DNA of 31,753 nt from Prorocentrum cordatum (lineage: Eukaryota > Sar > Dinophyceae > Prorocentrales > Prorocentraceae): positions 1-31,753 of the forward strand of contig CAUYUJ010009848.1 of assembly GCA_963575745.1 (NCBI GenBank), read 5' to 3'. A program made the translations under genes and the position numbers. Below the pieces are notes generated by a model, which saw only the letters and a list, made by a program, of their open reading frames with translations, ran no database searches and was not told the origin of the DNA. Each line of letters begins with the position of its first letter. Positions within the stretch are counted from its first letter, which is position 1. Below are positions 8,501 through 14,756 of the stretch, in pieces.

Positions 8501-10097
8501 AAAGGAGGCCTGGATGATGAGCATGCAGTTGAACGTGTCCATGGGCTTCGACATCGAGCTGGGAGACATCAGCTCGGCCTTCATGAACGGGTACCGGTAT
8601 CAACGGAAGCAGGGTCCGCTCTACTGTGAGCTACCCGCTGACGGAGTTCCTGGAGCCGAGCCGGGATCGCTGCTAGAGGTGCTGGTCTGCGTCTACGGAC
8701 TCGGAGACGCGCCGCTGCAGTGGTACAAGAGCTTCACCACCGAGGCTCTGGCCGCGGGATTCAAGATCAGCTCGTATGACCCCTGCCTACTCTACCTGCA
8801 CCAGGACGGCAAGTACCGAGGATCGATCGCACTGGCGGTGGACGATACATGCGGCGGAGGTGATGAGTACTTTCAGAGGGCAATGGAGAAGATCAAGCGG
8901 AGGTTTCCCTTCGGCAAGTACCGGAAGGGCAAGGGCGACTTCCTGGGCAAGCAGCTGGAGCAGCTGCCCGACAAGTCGGTCAAGATCAACCAGAAGAACA
9001 TGGTCGATGAGATCGAGATGATCAACATCACAGCCGGGCGCCGTGCGACGCCCGACGAGCCGTGCAACGATCAGGAGATATCCGCGCTGAGAGCCGTAGC
9101 AGGATCCCTCAACTACGTGGGACGCGAGACACGCCCCGACCTGAGCGGGCCAGTCTCGCTGCTACAGGGCACTTTCCCGAAGCCGAAGGTGTCCGACCTG
9201 CTGGAGGGGAACCGGGTGGCCAGGATCGCCAAGGATTTCTCCCACACGACGCTCTGGATCAGGTCGATTAGTCTGAAAGACCTGGGCTTCTTTGCGGTGG
9301 CGGACGCGGCCTGGGCGAACGCGAAGGGCCAGGCGAGCCAGGCGGGCTGGCTCCTCCTCGCTGGCGACGTGAACATCTGCAAGGGAATGTGGGGTAAGAT
9401 ATCCCCGATGGCATGGAGATCCCACCGGCTCGCTCGGAAGGTGCCGAGCTCGCTGGCCGCCGAGACACTGGGAGTGGACGAGGGGCTGGCGAACGGGATA
9501 TACCTACGCAGCCTGTTCGCTCAACTGGCTTTTCCTGGCCTGGACGCCCGGACGGCGCCCGAGGCCGGCAGGACGTTCCCGCTGACCGTGGTCACGGACA
9601 GCAAGTGCCTGTACGACCACCTGCACAACATCTCCGGCGGCCCGAGCAAGGACCGGAGGACCGCTCTGGACATCGCGATACTGAAGGAGAGCATGCAGGG
9701 CAGCGGTGCCAGCATCCGCTGGGTGGATGGTAAACGGCATCAGATCACCGACTCTCTGACGAAGCGCAACGGGTGTGCCGACCTACTGCGGGGAATCTTG
9801 CAGAAGGGCGAGTACGTCATCGTGGAGGAGGATCAGGCGCTCAAGATCCGAGAGGCTGAGAGAGCTTCGAGAGTGACGAGAAGAGGAGCGTTCGGGAGGC
9901 CTACGACGAGAACAGCATCCTCCAGTGAACCGAGGCGCACGAGCTCACCTGTATTCTGCAGCGCTGCGCGCTCCATGGTAGATATGCGCGCTGCGCGCGA
10001 GAGTTGGATTTTAAACCCTGGTCGAACCGTGTCGAGTTGCGAGGGGAGGCTGTCTACAGGTGTCTTGGCATCTAGAATTCTGGGGCGTGCGAGTTGA
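2595..10097 (+). CDS. Copia gag-pol polyprotein (2500 codons) with a methyltransferase-like domain
   Basis: A polyprotein for retrotransposition: particle protein, protease, integrase, reverse transcriptase and RNase H. In order: gag at about 1-330 (motif LDHTER near 175, then an acidic stretch); zinc knuckle CHRCNKVGHWTREC at 333-346; aspartic protease VDTG with D470; a low-complexity or out-of-frame stretch at about 640-1000; a cytosine-methyltransferase-like domain at about 1125-1325 with PPC 1184-1186 and EHP 1235-1237; integrase zinc finger H1378, H1383, C1413, C1416 and triad D1445, D1511, E1547 (35-residue spacing); reverse transcriptase with D1991 and AVDD 2081-2084; RNase H D2237, E2290, D2335, D2386. 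All expected catalytic residues are present. At 2500 codons it is much longer than typical copia proteins. The last 80 or so residues look non-conserved and the stop is 10 bases inside the 3' LTR. Whether all segments are made in one frame is doubtful (see 5041-5595). Confidence 0.9.
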   Translation: MGDDADGAEVVAPVTREGASAGRYVPPPTIRESTIEELRMYVRRLRIWSMVATGIPAHQRGLHAYYSILEGGDDQIQSIVEGLDQSELEGEDGVENIVRALEQEIMPKNVYEKYMEFEHTFYGSERKKGESLQQHSMRIKKAFDRLRKLQVTLDDVQGYILVRQAKLDHTERMAVILQTSGSLAYDDVRTALKGLRDDSSLEKTTRSYQGDTSGQQKSGKAFYVDEDDEPYEDEDPIAQALMALEGSDQDEINEEDILDEDEAYAVLAAWQAGPGGRGSWQDTRRIVRDRKTSRGYRDVNEPKGKSGGRGKGSMEYQREARKKIEELKKRTRCHRCNKVGHWTRECRNPPVRKTPAEGVGMAHAEEDHDHEEFEEAYVFDFPEEPAADPPPPPEPDDDPVKIKNRERRLRAKARKQTAQAEQASSADGTTFPSGTEMGPSRFRECLEEAKRRLCKFSAAQLLGVLEGMVDTGCSRLIVGDHTIALHDYALRRLFGLSIRYVPSIGRSFHFANGQAAQSNWVAEYPVGLGGRSGVLKFCVVPGWTPLLISEGLLEDLSGIMDTSRGLLTLKTLGVTVALRRSRDNPKTKQWRLSLCDFGEQGFTRPARAETRTPEVVCLTDATIAQENKELVAALVPASRSDEPDRCEDAKPRTSTKAISSPSATSPSTSMTTRTTMAGSSGSRITAPGTQGTPRGSQTTSSGTSGTRGAPSGTRPGTSEALGGLKEVVEVREPELNGENPDITQPLRPKGVRFQRAQQAFHIPPANAEGPLQSDRRQMGVSRPLCVAAALVRWAGAGTALQVPEAALLPRRSGLRESGLDGSEQLGRKADEAPPVDRERDADPEGRARDPVRPVEHPTAGAPAEHEGDRPAGGLVDPRCQADESYDRPEDSGAELGQQKDSIRREASRQDVRGGTRPAPGLLRLDQGVREAPQRRDETVHTVRGDAGEGDEQPTGVELEQPTTKDQGQDEHDATQDGREDGRRGAEEATLGRLVGGRSGLKLYEKQDRAARTRTVRGQGGEPTWKQVKWRVTRDRGTGEVLDDTAILHGEETSDLQWIYEFPDGKGIRDIVTEFWFEPSEPKTREIKNGEWKRIMGDVVRHIPEQILFTSDGKVVSNFEECNVADDLAEIFSPPRVLDCENQGGITGDLALDLKTGWDCRKKEDRMWAMAEIKRRKPKVVGLTPPCRMFCALQNLSQNKRTDDWEKDYREALLFLRFAIRIAKMQLDAGRHFYLEHPWTATSWGLAEMRRLMKDPRVRRIILDQCAYGQTDPSGQGLIKKPTAILTTLDHTEELEKRCEKDHEHTIVFGSQRDADGKLQKISRWSQVYPPRLVKAIRKVINKNIGRPIEEMNMVMALYDSGATGPGGETWETIAKRVHANLGHADLRRTTFVLKMAKAKPELLDAMKKVIEKCDVCDATKHPKSTPPARLPTPESFEFNEVIGMDLLFVDTTWDSEDKPKNETTPCLNIVDWGTGKQMVIRLPDRESTTIRQAYRKHWMRPYGRPKRLISDQERGIIRGIFADRASAEGTELDPVGAESEYQNGKTETAGQLWKRTYYRIRLTEAILNADDQEELFDAVNCAVNERGADLRVFGRGVRLPEGTHDDDDDVSLETVSRHAAGDRALARSIGLRLAAREAYARESVLDRLDRAKNKRSTPFRGDWKPGDKVYYWRQQGPKREAWEHWRGPATVISTNIPGKAYVSYQGGVILCSWKQLRAATTAEVQANRYVTETGGVRKPVGSQGKRAVEDISDQLDPPGPEAEDQAESETKDEQPREETAPPIPVPEVFGPDGEGAAEQQEDVPMIGRPSTEEAPRRRYTSKRSARESYAPAPVPEGPGSPKKQVDETPEMPMTDDATGTVEAAFLSVKQAAKRKEVYLRNLTEDEKEEFMEAKGTEWNNIKGAKAVRFVPPSEANEIRKTHGDRIMPSRHCYTWKQKDGRRQAKCRWVGRGDKDPDLAELETYSPMVSKEAWMMSMQLNVSMGFDIELGDISSAFMNGYRYQRKQGPLYCELPADGVPGAEPGSLLEVLVCVYGLGDAPLQWYKSFTTEALAAGFKISSYDPCLLYLHQDGKYRGSIALAVDDTCGGGDEYFQRAMEKIKRRFPFGKYRKGKGDFLGKQLEQLPDKSVKINQKNMVDEIEMINITAGRRATPDEPCNDQEISALRAVAGSLNYVGRETRPDLSGPVSLLQGTFPKPKVSDLLEGNRVARIAKDFSHTTLWIRSISLKDLGFFAVADAAWANAKGQASQAGWLLLAGDVNICKGMWGKISPMAWRSHRLARKVPSSLAAETLGVDEGLANGIYLRSLFAQLAFPGLDARTAPEAGRTFPLTVVTDSKCLYDHLHNISGGPSKDRRTALDIAILKESMQGSGASIRWVDGKRHQITDSLTKRNGCADLLRGILQKGEYVIVEEDQALKIREAERASRVTRRGAFGRPTTRTASSSEPRRTSSPVFCSAARSMVDMRAARESWILNPGRTVSSCEGRLSTGVLASRILGRAS
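5041..5595 (+). other. Coding-like segment in a different frame, inside the gag-pol frame
   Basis: From about 5041 to the TGA at 5593-5595, the frame one base ahead of gag-pol shows strong G/C third-position bias and ordinary protein composition. It includes LWNTPLPELPQN and then GEKHRGKTFEEVL...HPDYCDWI. The second string resembles the GKYxGxTFxEVxxxDPxYCxWV pattern of the small domain at the C-terminus of exonuclease-X-like proteins (from memory). The gag-pol frame over the same bases is open but reads as a polar, repetitive, proline- and charge-rich string. Gag-pol regains a normal coding look between about 5458 and 5600. A similar, weaker case is at about 4535-4760, where the other alternative frame gives an acidic peptide (EDIDEGDFEPECDQPEYFDD). 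Possible causes are paired indels, programmed frameshifting or assembly error. Confidence 0.6.
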
Positions 10098-10277
10098 CCC
10101 AGGGTCCCTCTAGAGGCCTTCTGAGGATGCCAGACACTCAGCCCCTTTCCGCAACCTTTTGGTTCGATCAGGGGCTTCGGCCCCTTGGAGGCAGACACAT
10201 GTTAGCCTGAGCTGATACTGAAAACGGAGGCATACGAGAGCTCACGCTTACGTTTCCGCCGCTCCACCGTGTTCGGT
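10088..10277 (+). repeat. Element 1 3' LTR
   Basis: Same 190 bp as 2304-2493. The polypurine tract before it is weak: TGGGGCG at 10081-10087, with a better purine run GAGGGGAGG about 40 bases upstream. The polyprotein stop TGA (10095-10097) lies within this LTR. Confidence 0.93.
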
Positions 10278-10282
10278 CACTT
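10278..10282. repeat. Target site duplication CACTT, right
   Basis: Matches 2299-2303. It is followed by TTACCTTATTTTTTGC, the natural continuation of the U unit seen intact at about 30175. Confidence 0.9.
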
Positions 10283-10486
10283 TACCTTATTTTTTGCAAG
10301 GGATTCTTGAAATTTGACTATATTAGAACAAGAAATGTCATTTTATAGTGTTTTTTGCAAGGGAAAGCGGGGGGGAACAAAACAACCGGATCTTGATCAC
10401 ATCGAATTACCTGAGGCTTCCTCACGAAAATGATGAAAATGTAGCTGCGGCCTAGGCGGCGCAGGGGGGCCGTGCACCAGGGGTCC
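10278..10486. repeat. U repeat unit, copy 1, right part
   Basis: The continuation of the unit split by element 1. It closely matches 30174-30383, including AGAACAAGAAATGTCATTTT and the GTGCACCAGGGG motif before the module. Confidence 0.9.
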
Positions 10487-10523
10487 CAACAATAATTATT
10501 CTTTAGAATTAATAATGTTCAAC
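10487..10523. repeat. Near-palindromic CAACAATAAT module, copy 2
   Basis: Starts CAACAATAATTATTC, turns at TT, and ends AATAATGTTCAAC. The two 16-base arms match at about 12 positions. Followed by (CAA)n. Confidence 0.9.
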
Positions 10524-10590
10524 AACAACAACAACAACAACAACAACAGCAGCAGCAGCAGCAGCAACAACAACGACAACAACAACAACC
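10524..10590. repeat. (CAA)n/(CAG)n microsatellite
   Basis: CAA triplets, then six or seven CAG triplets, then CAA again. Confidence 0.9.
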
Positions 10591-10690
10591 ATTTTAAGAT
10601 TGTTCGCCCTTATCTGCTCGAGTGTCCAATGACGCCTATTTCCCAAACCCTCGATACCCGCCCTCTTCGTCTTCGATCGAACCCCTTTTA
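10591..10690. repeat. W-start segment, copy 1
   Basis: TTTTAAGA, TGTTCGCCCTTATCTGCTCG, CGATACCCGCCCTCTTCG and TCGATCGAACCCC. The same series occurs at 11861-11958, 13506-13610 and 14383-14470. It always follows a module or CAA-type tract. Confidence 0.8.
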
Positions 10691-10884
10691 GGCCGGGCCC
10701 CAGCGGCGGGGCGGCCGCGGACCGTCGGCCTGGCCAACGGCAGCGCTGATCGGCGGGGCGGCCGCGGACCGTCGACCCGACCACAAGAGGGACGGACAGG
10801 GGACCGACCACGACGACGACGACGACGACGTCGACGACGACGACGTCGACGACGACGACGAGCGAAAGCGAGAGCGAAAGAGAA
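10691..10884. repeat. GC-rich short repeats and (ACG)n tract
   Basis: GGGGCGGCCGCGGACCGTCG appears twice (about 10715 and 10757), followed by an ACG/GAC trinucleotide tract at about 10806-10862. No gene. Confidence 0.7.
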
Positions 10885-11460
10885 TGACAGCAGGGCCACA
10901 AGGACACGAAGTAGGCCACGAAGGGCAACAGCGTGGACACGAAATTAATGCGTATGGGGCCACGAAGAGCGCGAACGAGCGGGGGCCACGAAGGGCAGAT
11001 TATACGAGGCCACAGAAGGCAACGATGGGGCCACTGAGGGTAGCAACTGGGCCACGTAGGACAGATGCGTATAGGGCCACCACGGGCGCGAACGAGCGGG
11101 GGCCACGAAGGGCATACATAGATGGGGCCACGAAGGGCAGCGAGGGGGCCACGAAGGGATGCAACGGGGCCACGAAGGGCAGCGAGGGGGCCACGAAGGG
11201 CTGCAACGGGGCCACGAAGGGCTGCGACGAGGCCACGAAGGGCAGCGAGGGGCCACGAAGGGCTGCAACGGGACCACGAAACAAAGCGAGGGGGCCACGA
11301 AGGACTGCAGCGGGGCCACGAAAGGCAGCGAGGAGGCCACGAGGGGCTGCAACGGGGCCACGAAGGGCAGCGAGTGGGCCACGAAGGGCTGCAACGGGGC
11401 CACGAAACAAAGCGAGGGGGCCACGAAGGGCTGCAACGGGGCCACGAAGGGCAGCGAGAT
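10885..11460. repeat. GGCCACGAAGGGC minisatellite, array 1
   Basis: Irregular in its first third, then a regular array of about 20-21-bp units with core GGGGCCACGAAGGGC. Two variants recur, ending AGCGAGG or TGCAACG. Several frames on both strands are open through it and encode simple repeats such as ATKGSEG, which I attribute to the array and not to a gene. Confidence 0.88.
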
Positions 11461-11690
11461 CCCGACTCCTATGTAATCTGTGAGGGAGTCCTAAGCATGA
11501 GCGCGACTCTTGGGTGCCTGGGTGTCGGGAGCGCGGCGCTTGAGTAAATTGCAAGAAATTCCGACGCAAGGGCGCTATTCTTCAGTAAACTGCAAGCAAA
11601 TCTCCAGCGAGAGCGCGACTCCAGCGGGGGTCCTGGCTAAATTGTGAGGAAGTCTCAGGCGGGAGCCTTTGTTGTTGTTGAAACCAGGGC
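11461..11690. repeat. Degenerate GCGAGAGCGCGA / AAATTGTGAGGAAGTC motif cluster
   Basis: Repeated pieces such as TAAATTGCAAGAAATTCC, GAGAGCGCGACTCC and GTGAGGAAGTCTCAGGCGGG, ending GTTGTTGTTG. Similar clusters are at 12640-12850, 13190-13330 and 24100-24350. Confidence 0.7.
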
Positions 11691-11810
11691 CAACGACACA
11701 AATTGACGCTTAAGACTTTCCCTTATACAAAAAAAAGGTGCGAGCCCCGGGAAGGGCACTTCAATCGGAAACAAAAAAATGTGCACCGGACGGGGGGGAT
11801 CAACAATAGT
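11691..11810. repeat. Spacer segment repeated at 13321-13438
   Basis: GCCAACGACACAAATTGACG, CTTAAGAYTTTCCCTTATA, GGTGCGAGCCCCGGGAAGGG and CACTTCAATCG are shared with 13321-13438. It ends in GTGCACCGGACGGGGGGGAT before the module. Confidence 0.8.
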
Positions 11811-11843
11811 CATTCTGTTATTCTTCAGAAATGAGAGTTCAAC
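11811..11843. repeat. Near-palindromic CAACAATAAT module, copy 3
   Basis: A diverged copy: CAACAATAGTCATTC and then CAGAAATGAGAGTTCAAC, followed by a short AAC tract. Confidence 0.75.
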
Positions 11844-11860
11844 AATAACAACAACAATCA

Positions 11861-11958
11861 TTTTAAGACTGTTTGCTCTTATCAGATCGCGTGTCATTCA
11901 AAATGTATATCCCAAACCCTGGATACCCGCCCTCTTCGTCTTCGATCGTACCCCCTTT
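11861..11958. repeat. W-start segment, copy 2
   Basis: TTTTAAGACTGTTTGCTCTT, a middle part, then GATACCCGCCCTCTTCGTC and ATCGTACCCCC. Compare 10591-10690. Confidence 0.8.
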
Positions 11959-11994
11959 TGGGGGTACATTCATTCCCTGCCACGTGTGGTTGGT

Positions 11995-12545
11995 GAAGCC
12001 ACTGAGCGCAGCGGGGCCACTGAGCGCAGAAAGTGGGCCACGAAGGGCAGCGAGGGGGCCACGAATGGCGACAGCGGGGCGACGAAACGCATGCGTCTGG
12101 GACCACGACGGTCGCGAGCGAGCGGGGGCCACGAAGGGCAATTAATTCGGGGCCACAGAGGGCAGCGACGGGGCCGCTGAGGGCAGAAACGGGGCCACGA
12201 AGGACAGAGAGGGAGCCATGAAGGTCGACAGCGGGGCCACGAAGGGCATGCACATGGGGCCACGACGGGCGCGAACGAGCGGGGTCCACGAAGGGCATTC
12301 GTATATGGGGCCACAAAGGGCGACAGCGGGGCCACTGAGGGCAGCAAAGGGGCCACGAAGGGCAGCGAGAGGGCCACGAAGGGCGACAGCGGGCTACGAA
12401 GGGCATGCGTATGGGGCCACGACGGACGACTGCGAGCGGGGGCCACGAAGGGCATATAATGCGGGGCCACAATGGGCAGCGACGGGGCTACTGAGAGCAG
12501 CAACGGGGCCACGAAGGGCAGCGAGCGAAGGCGACCGCGGAACCA
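11995..12545. repeat. GGCCACGAAGGGC minisatellite, array 2
   Basis: The same core as 10885-11460 but more diverged, with GGGGCCACTGAGGGCAG variants. Confidence 0.85.
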
Positions 12546-12895
12546 GTACGGGCAGCGAGGGGCATCGAAGGCGGGCAAAGGGCAGCGAGCGGCGACTGCA
12601 GTCCCTGACGAGCTGGTCGGGAGGGCAGGCCCAGACGGGCGGGTCGAGCGGGCGGGTCGTTGAAGCGTAAATTCTGCTTGAACCGCCAGGCAGTATGTAG
12701 CGGGAGCGCGATTCCTGAGTGTCGAGGAGCGGCATCTGAACAAATTCAGAGGAAGTATCAGGCGGGAGCCGCGATGCGGTGGTAAGTTGCGAGGAAGTCC
12801 CAAGCGAGAGACGATTCTTCAATTCGCCAGCCCAACGGGCCAGAGGCGTGCGAAGATCTCCAGCAACTGGTTAACAATATTTCTAGTTCGCGCGC
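12546..12895. repeat. GGGCGGGTCG run and GAGGAAGTC motif cluster
   Basis: GGCAGGCCCAGACGGGCGGG and GAGCGGGCGGGTCG, then GGGAGCGCGATTCC, AGGAAGTATCAGGCGGGAGC and GAGGAAGTCCCAAGCGAGAG. The order matches 24000-24350 on the far side of element 2. No gene. Confidence 0.65.
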
Positions 12896-13165
12896 GTGGA
12901 GCGGCCCCTGGGGGCCCCCGGACGAAAAGTACCCCGGCAAGGTCACAGGAGAAGCCACCAGAGCACTCCAAGGGAGGGCCATTTTTCGACACCCCTCACG
13001 AGGATCGTGGCCTCCGAGGGGAGAGCCGCAATCGACTACCCCCCCTCCCGCCCCAAGAGGCCCCCAAAAGCCCACCAAGAGGCCCTGGGGGCCCCCAAGA
13101 CGCCGCCAAGGAGCCCCAAGAGACTCCCAAGAGGTCCCCAAGAGGCCCTAAAGAGGGCTCCAGGG
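12896..13165. repeat. CCCCAAGAGGCCC-type repeats
   Basis: GGGGGCCCCC occurs twice. Between 13050 and 13155 short units such as CCCCAAGAGGCCC, CCCCAAGAGACTCCC and GAGGTCCCC follow each other. Overlapping frames on both strands are low complexity and are not called. Confidence 0.65.
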
Positions 13166-13189
13166 CTGGCGGAATGAGCGAAGCGAATA

Positions 13190-13438
13190 AATAAACAAAT
13201 TGTGAGGAAGTATTCAGCGGGAGCCGCGATCCAGTGGTAAATTGCAAGAAATCCAAAGCGAGATCGCGATTTTTCATAAATTGTGAGGAAATCTCAGGCG
13301 GGAGCCGTTGTTGTAAACCGTGTGCCAACGACACAAATTGACGCTTAAGATTTTCCCTTATAAAAAACAGGGTGCGAGCCCCGGGAAGGGCACTTCAATC
13401 GAAATCGAAAAAAACAATGTGCACTGGACGGGGGGGAT
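13190..13438. repeat. GAGGAAGTC motif cluster and repeated spacer
   Basis: AAATTGTGAGGAAGTATTCA, GCGGGAGCCGCGATCC and GAGGAAATCTCAGGCGGGAG, then the same spacer as 11691-11810. Confidence 0.75.
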
Positions 13439-13473
13439 CAACAATAATTAATCTTCAGAAATGAAAATTCAAC
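13439..13473. repeat. Near-palindromic CAACAATAAT module, copy 4
   Basis: CAACAATAATTAATC and then AATGAAAATTCAAC, followed by (CAG)n. Confidence 0.8.
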
Positions 13474-13505
13474 AACAGCAGCAGCAGCAATGTCAGCAAC
13501 ATTCA

Positions 13506-13610
13506 TTTTAAGACTGATCGCTCCGCTCTGTTCGCGTGCTATTCAACGCGTGTACCCCAAACTCTCGATACCCACCAACTTCGTCGTTGATTGTACTTCC
13601 TTGTGGGTAT
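13506..13610. repeat. W-start segment, copy 3
   Basis: TTTTAAGACTGATCGCTC, then CTCGATACCCACCAACTTCG and TTGATTGTACTTCC, a diverged match to the W-start copies at 10591 and 11861. Confidence 0.7.
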
Positions 13611-13668
13611 ATGATCCTGGGCTCCGGCTGGGTACCAGGGTCCCTCGGCCACCCCCCCTAATGGGATG

Positions 13669-14165
<497 letters not shown>

Positions 14166-14382
14166 GGAGCTCCCCTGGAGCACCACCGCACCACGCCTCA
14201 CACGCCACACCCACGGCACCACACCACGCCCAGAAGGGGAGGGGGGGCACCGCGCGGGCGGAGGGGGCCCGATGGCATCAGCATGAGGTGGAGGGGGGGA
14301 CGGGCCCAGACCCTGGACCATATATACACATAGATATTCATTTTGTGTATATATACATTACCTGCAACACCAACAACACTCA
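14166..14382. other. GC-rich spacer with an 11-bp AT-rich inverted repeat
   Basis: After GC-rich sequence, ATATATACACA at 14320-14330 pairs perfectly with TGTGTATATAT at 14344-14354 (13-nt loop). No gene. Confidence 0.6.
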
Positions 14383-14482
14383 ATTGAGTATGTTCGCTCT
14401 TACCTGCTCGCATGCCACTACAACCCTCGATACCCGCCCCCTTCGTCTTCGATCGTACCCCGTTGGGGTTATATATCTTTGG
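14383..14482. repeat. W-start segment, copy 4, cut by element 2
   Basis: TGTTCGCTCTTACCTGCTCG, CCCTCGATACCCGCC, CCTTCGTCTTCGATCGTACC. The segment runs into the element 2 LTR. Confidence 0.75.
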
Positions 14483-14690
14483 TGAATTCCGTGTGATCCT
14501 GGAGCGAGGAGTTGCTTGCTCCAGAGAGTGCATCTGTGCTGCATCCGTTGACATGTGGCTCGAACTGATTTCCAGGCGCCTTGAGTCCGGCTGAGAAAGT
14601 ACCCATCCCTACTACCATACAGTGGGCTGGCTGTTGAGAGAGATATTGTTCGCGCTACGACAATATCAGAGAGAAACCTTACCGGTTTCA
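14483..14690 (+). repeat. Element 2 5' LTR
   Basis: TGAATTCCGTGTGATCC to ACCGGTTTCA. It pairs with 23662-23864 with many substitutions and small indels. TG...CA ends are seen. The start is set at 14483 because the homologous base at 23662 directly follows a purine tract; a start at 14492 is the alternative. Confidence 0.82.
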
Positions 14691-14693
14691 CTC

Positions 14694-14705
14694 TGGTAGC
14701 GGAGC
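14694..14705 (+). promoter_or_regulatory. Element 2 primer binding site
   Basis: TGGTAGCGGAGC lies three bases after the LTR end CA and is identical to the core at 2493-2504. The next bases differ (ATTGGGG against GCTGCG), so only the 12-base core is shared. Confidence 0.75.
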
Positions 14706-14756
14706 ATTGGGGTTGCTCTCAGGTGCTCGATCCACGGCAGACGACCCAGGTCGACG

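Larger units (their letters stand above)
2304..10277 (+). mobile_element. Copia-type LTR retrotransposon, element 1, apparently intact
   Basis: A 7974-bp element with two LTRs of 190 bp that appear identical by eye, a 5-bp target duplication, a tRNA-type primer site and one long gag-pol frame. The domain order protease, integrase, reverse transcriptase, RNase H is that of Ty1/copia. Identical LTRs point to a recent insertion. The insertion split a U repeat whose empty form occurs elsewhere in this window, so both boundaries are secure. Unusual points are the LTR terminus (TG...GT rather than TG...CA), a methyltransferase-like domain before integrase, a coding-like stretch in another frame between protease and that domain, and a stop codon lying inside the 3' LTR. 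Confidence 0.95.

Noticed and set aside
11740-11765. tRNA-derived SINE (GGTGCGAGCCCC resembles a B box)
   Set aside because: One mismatch to the core B-box pattern and no A box at the right distance. The same sequence recurs near 13371 only as part of the block spacer.
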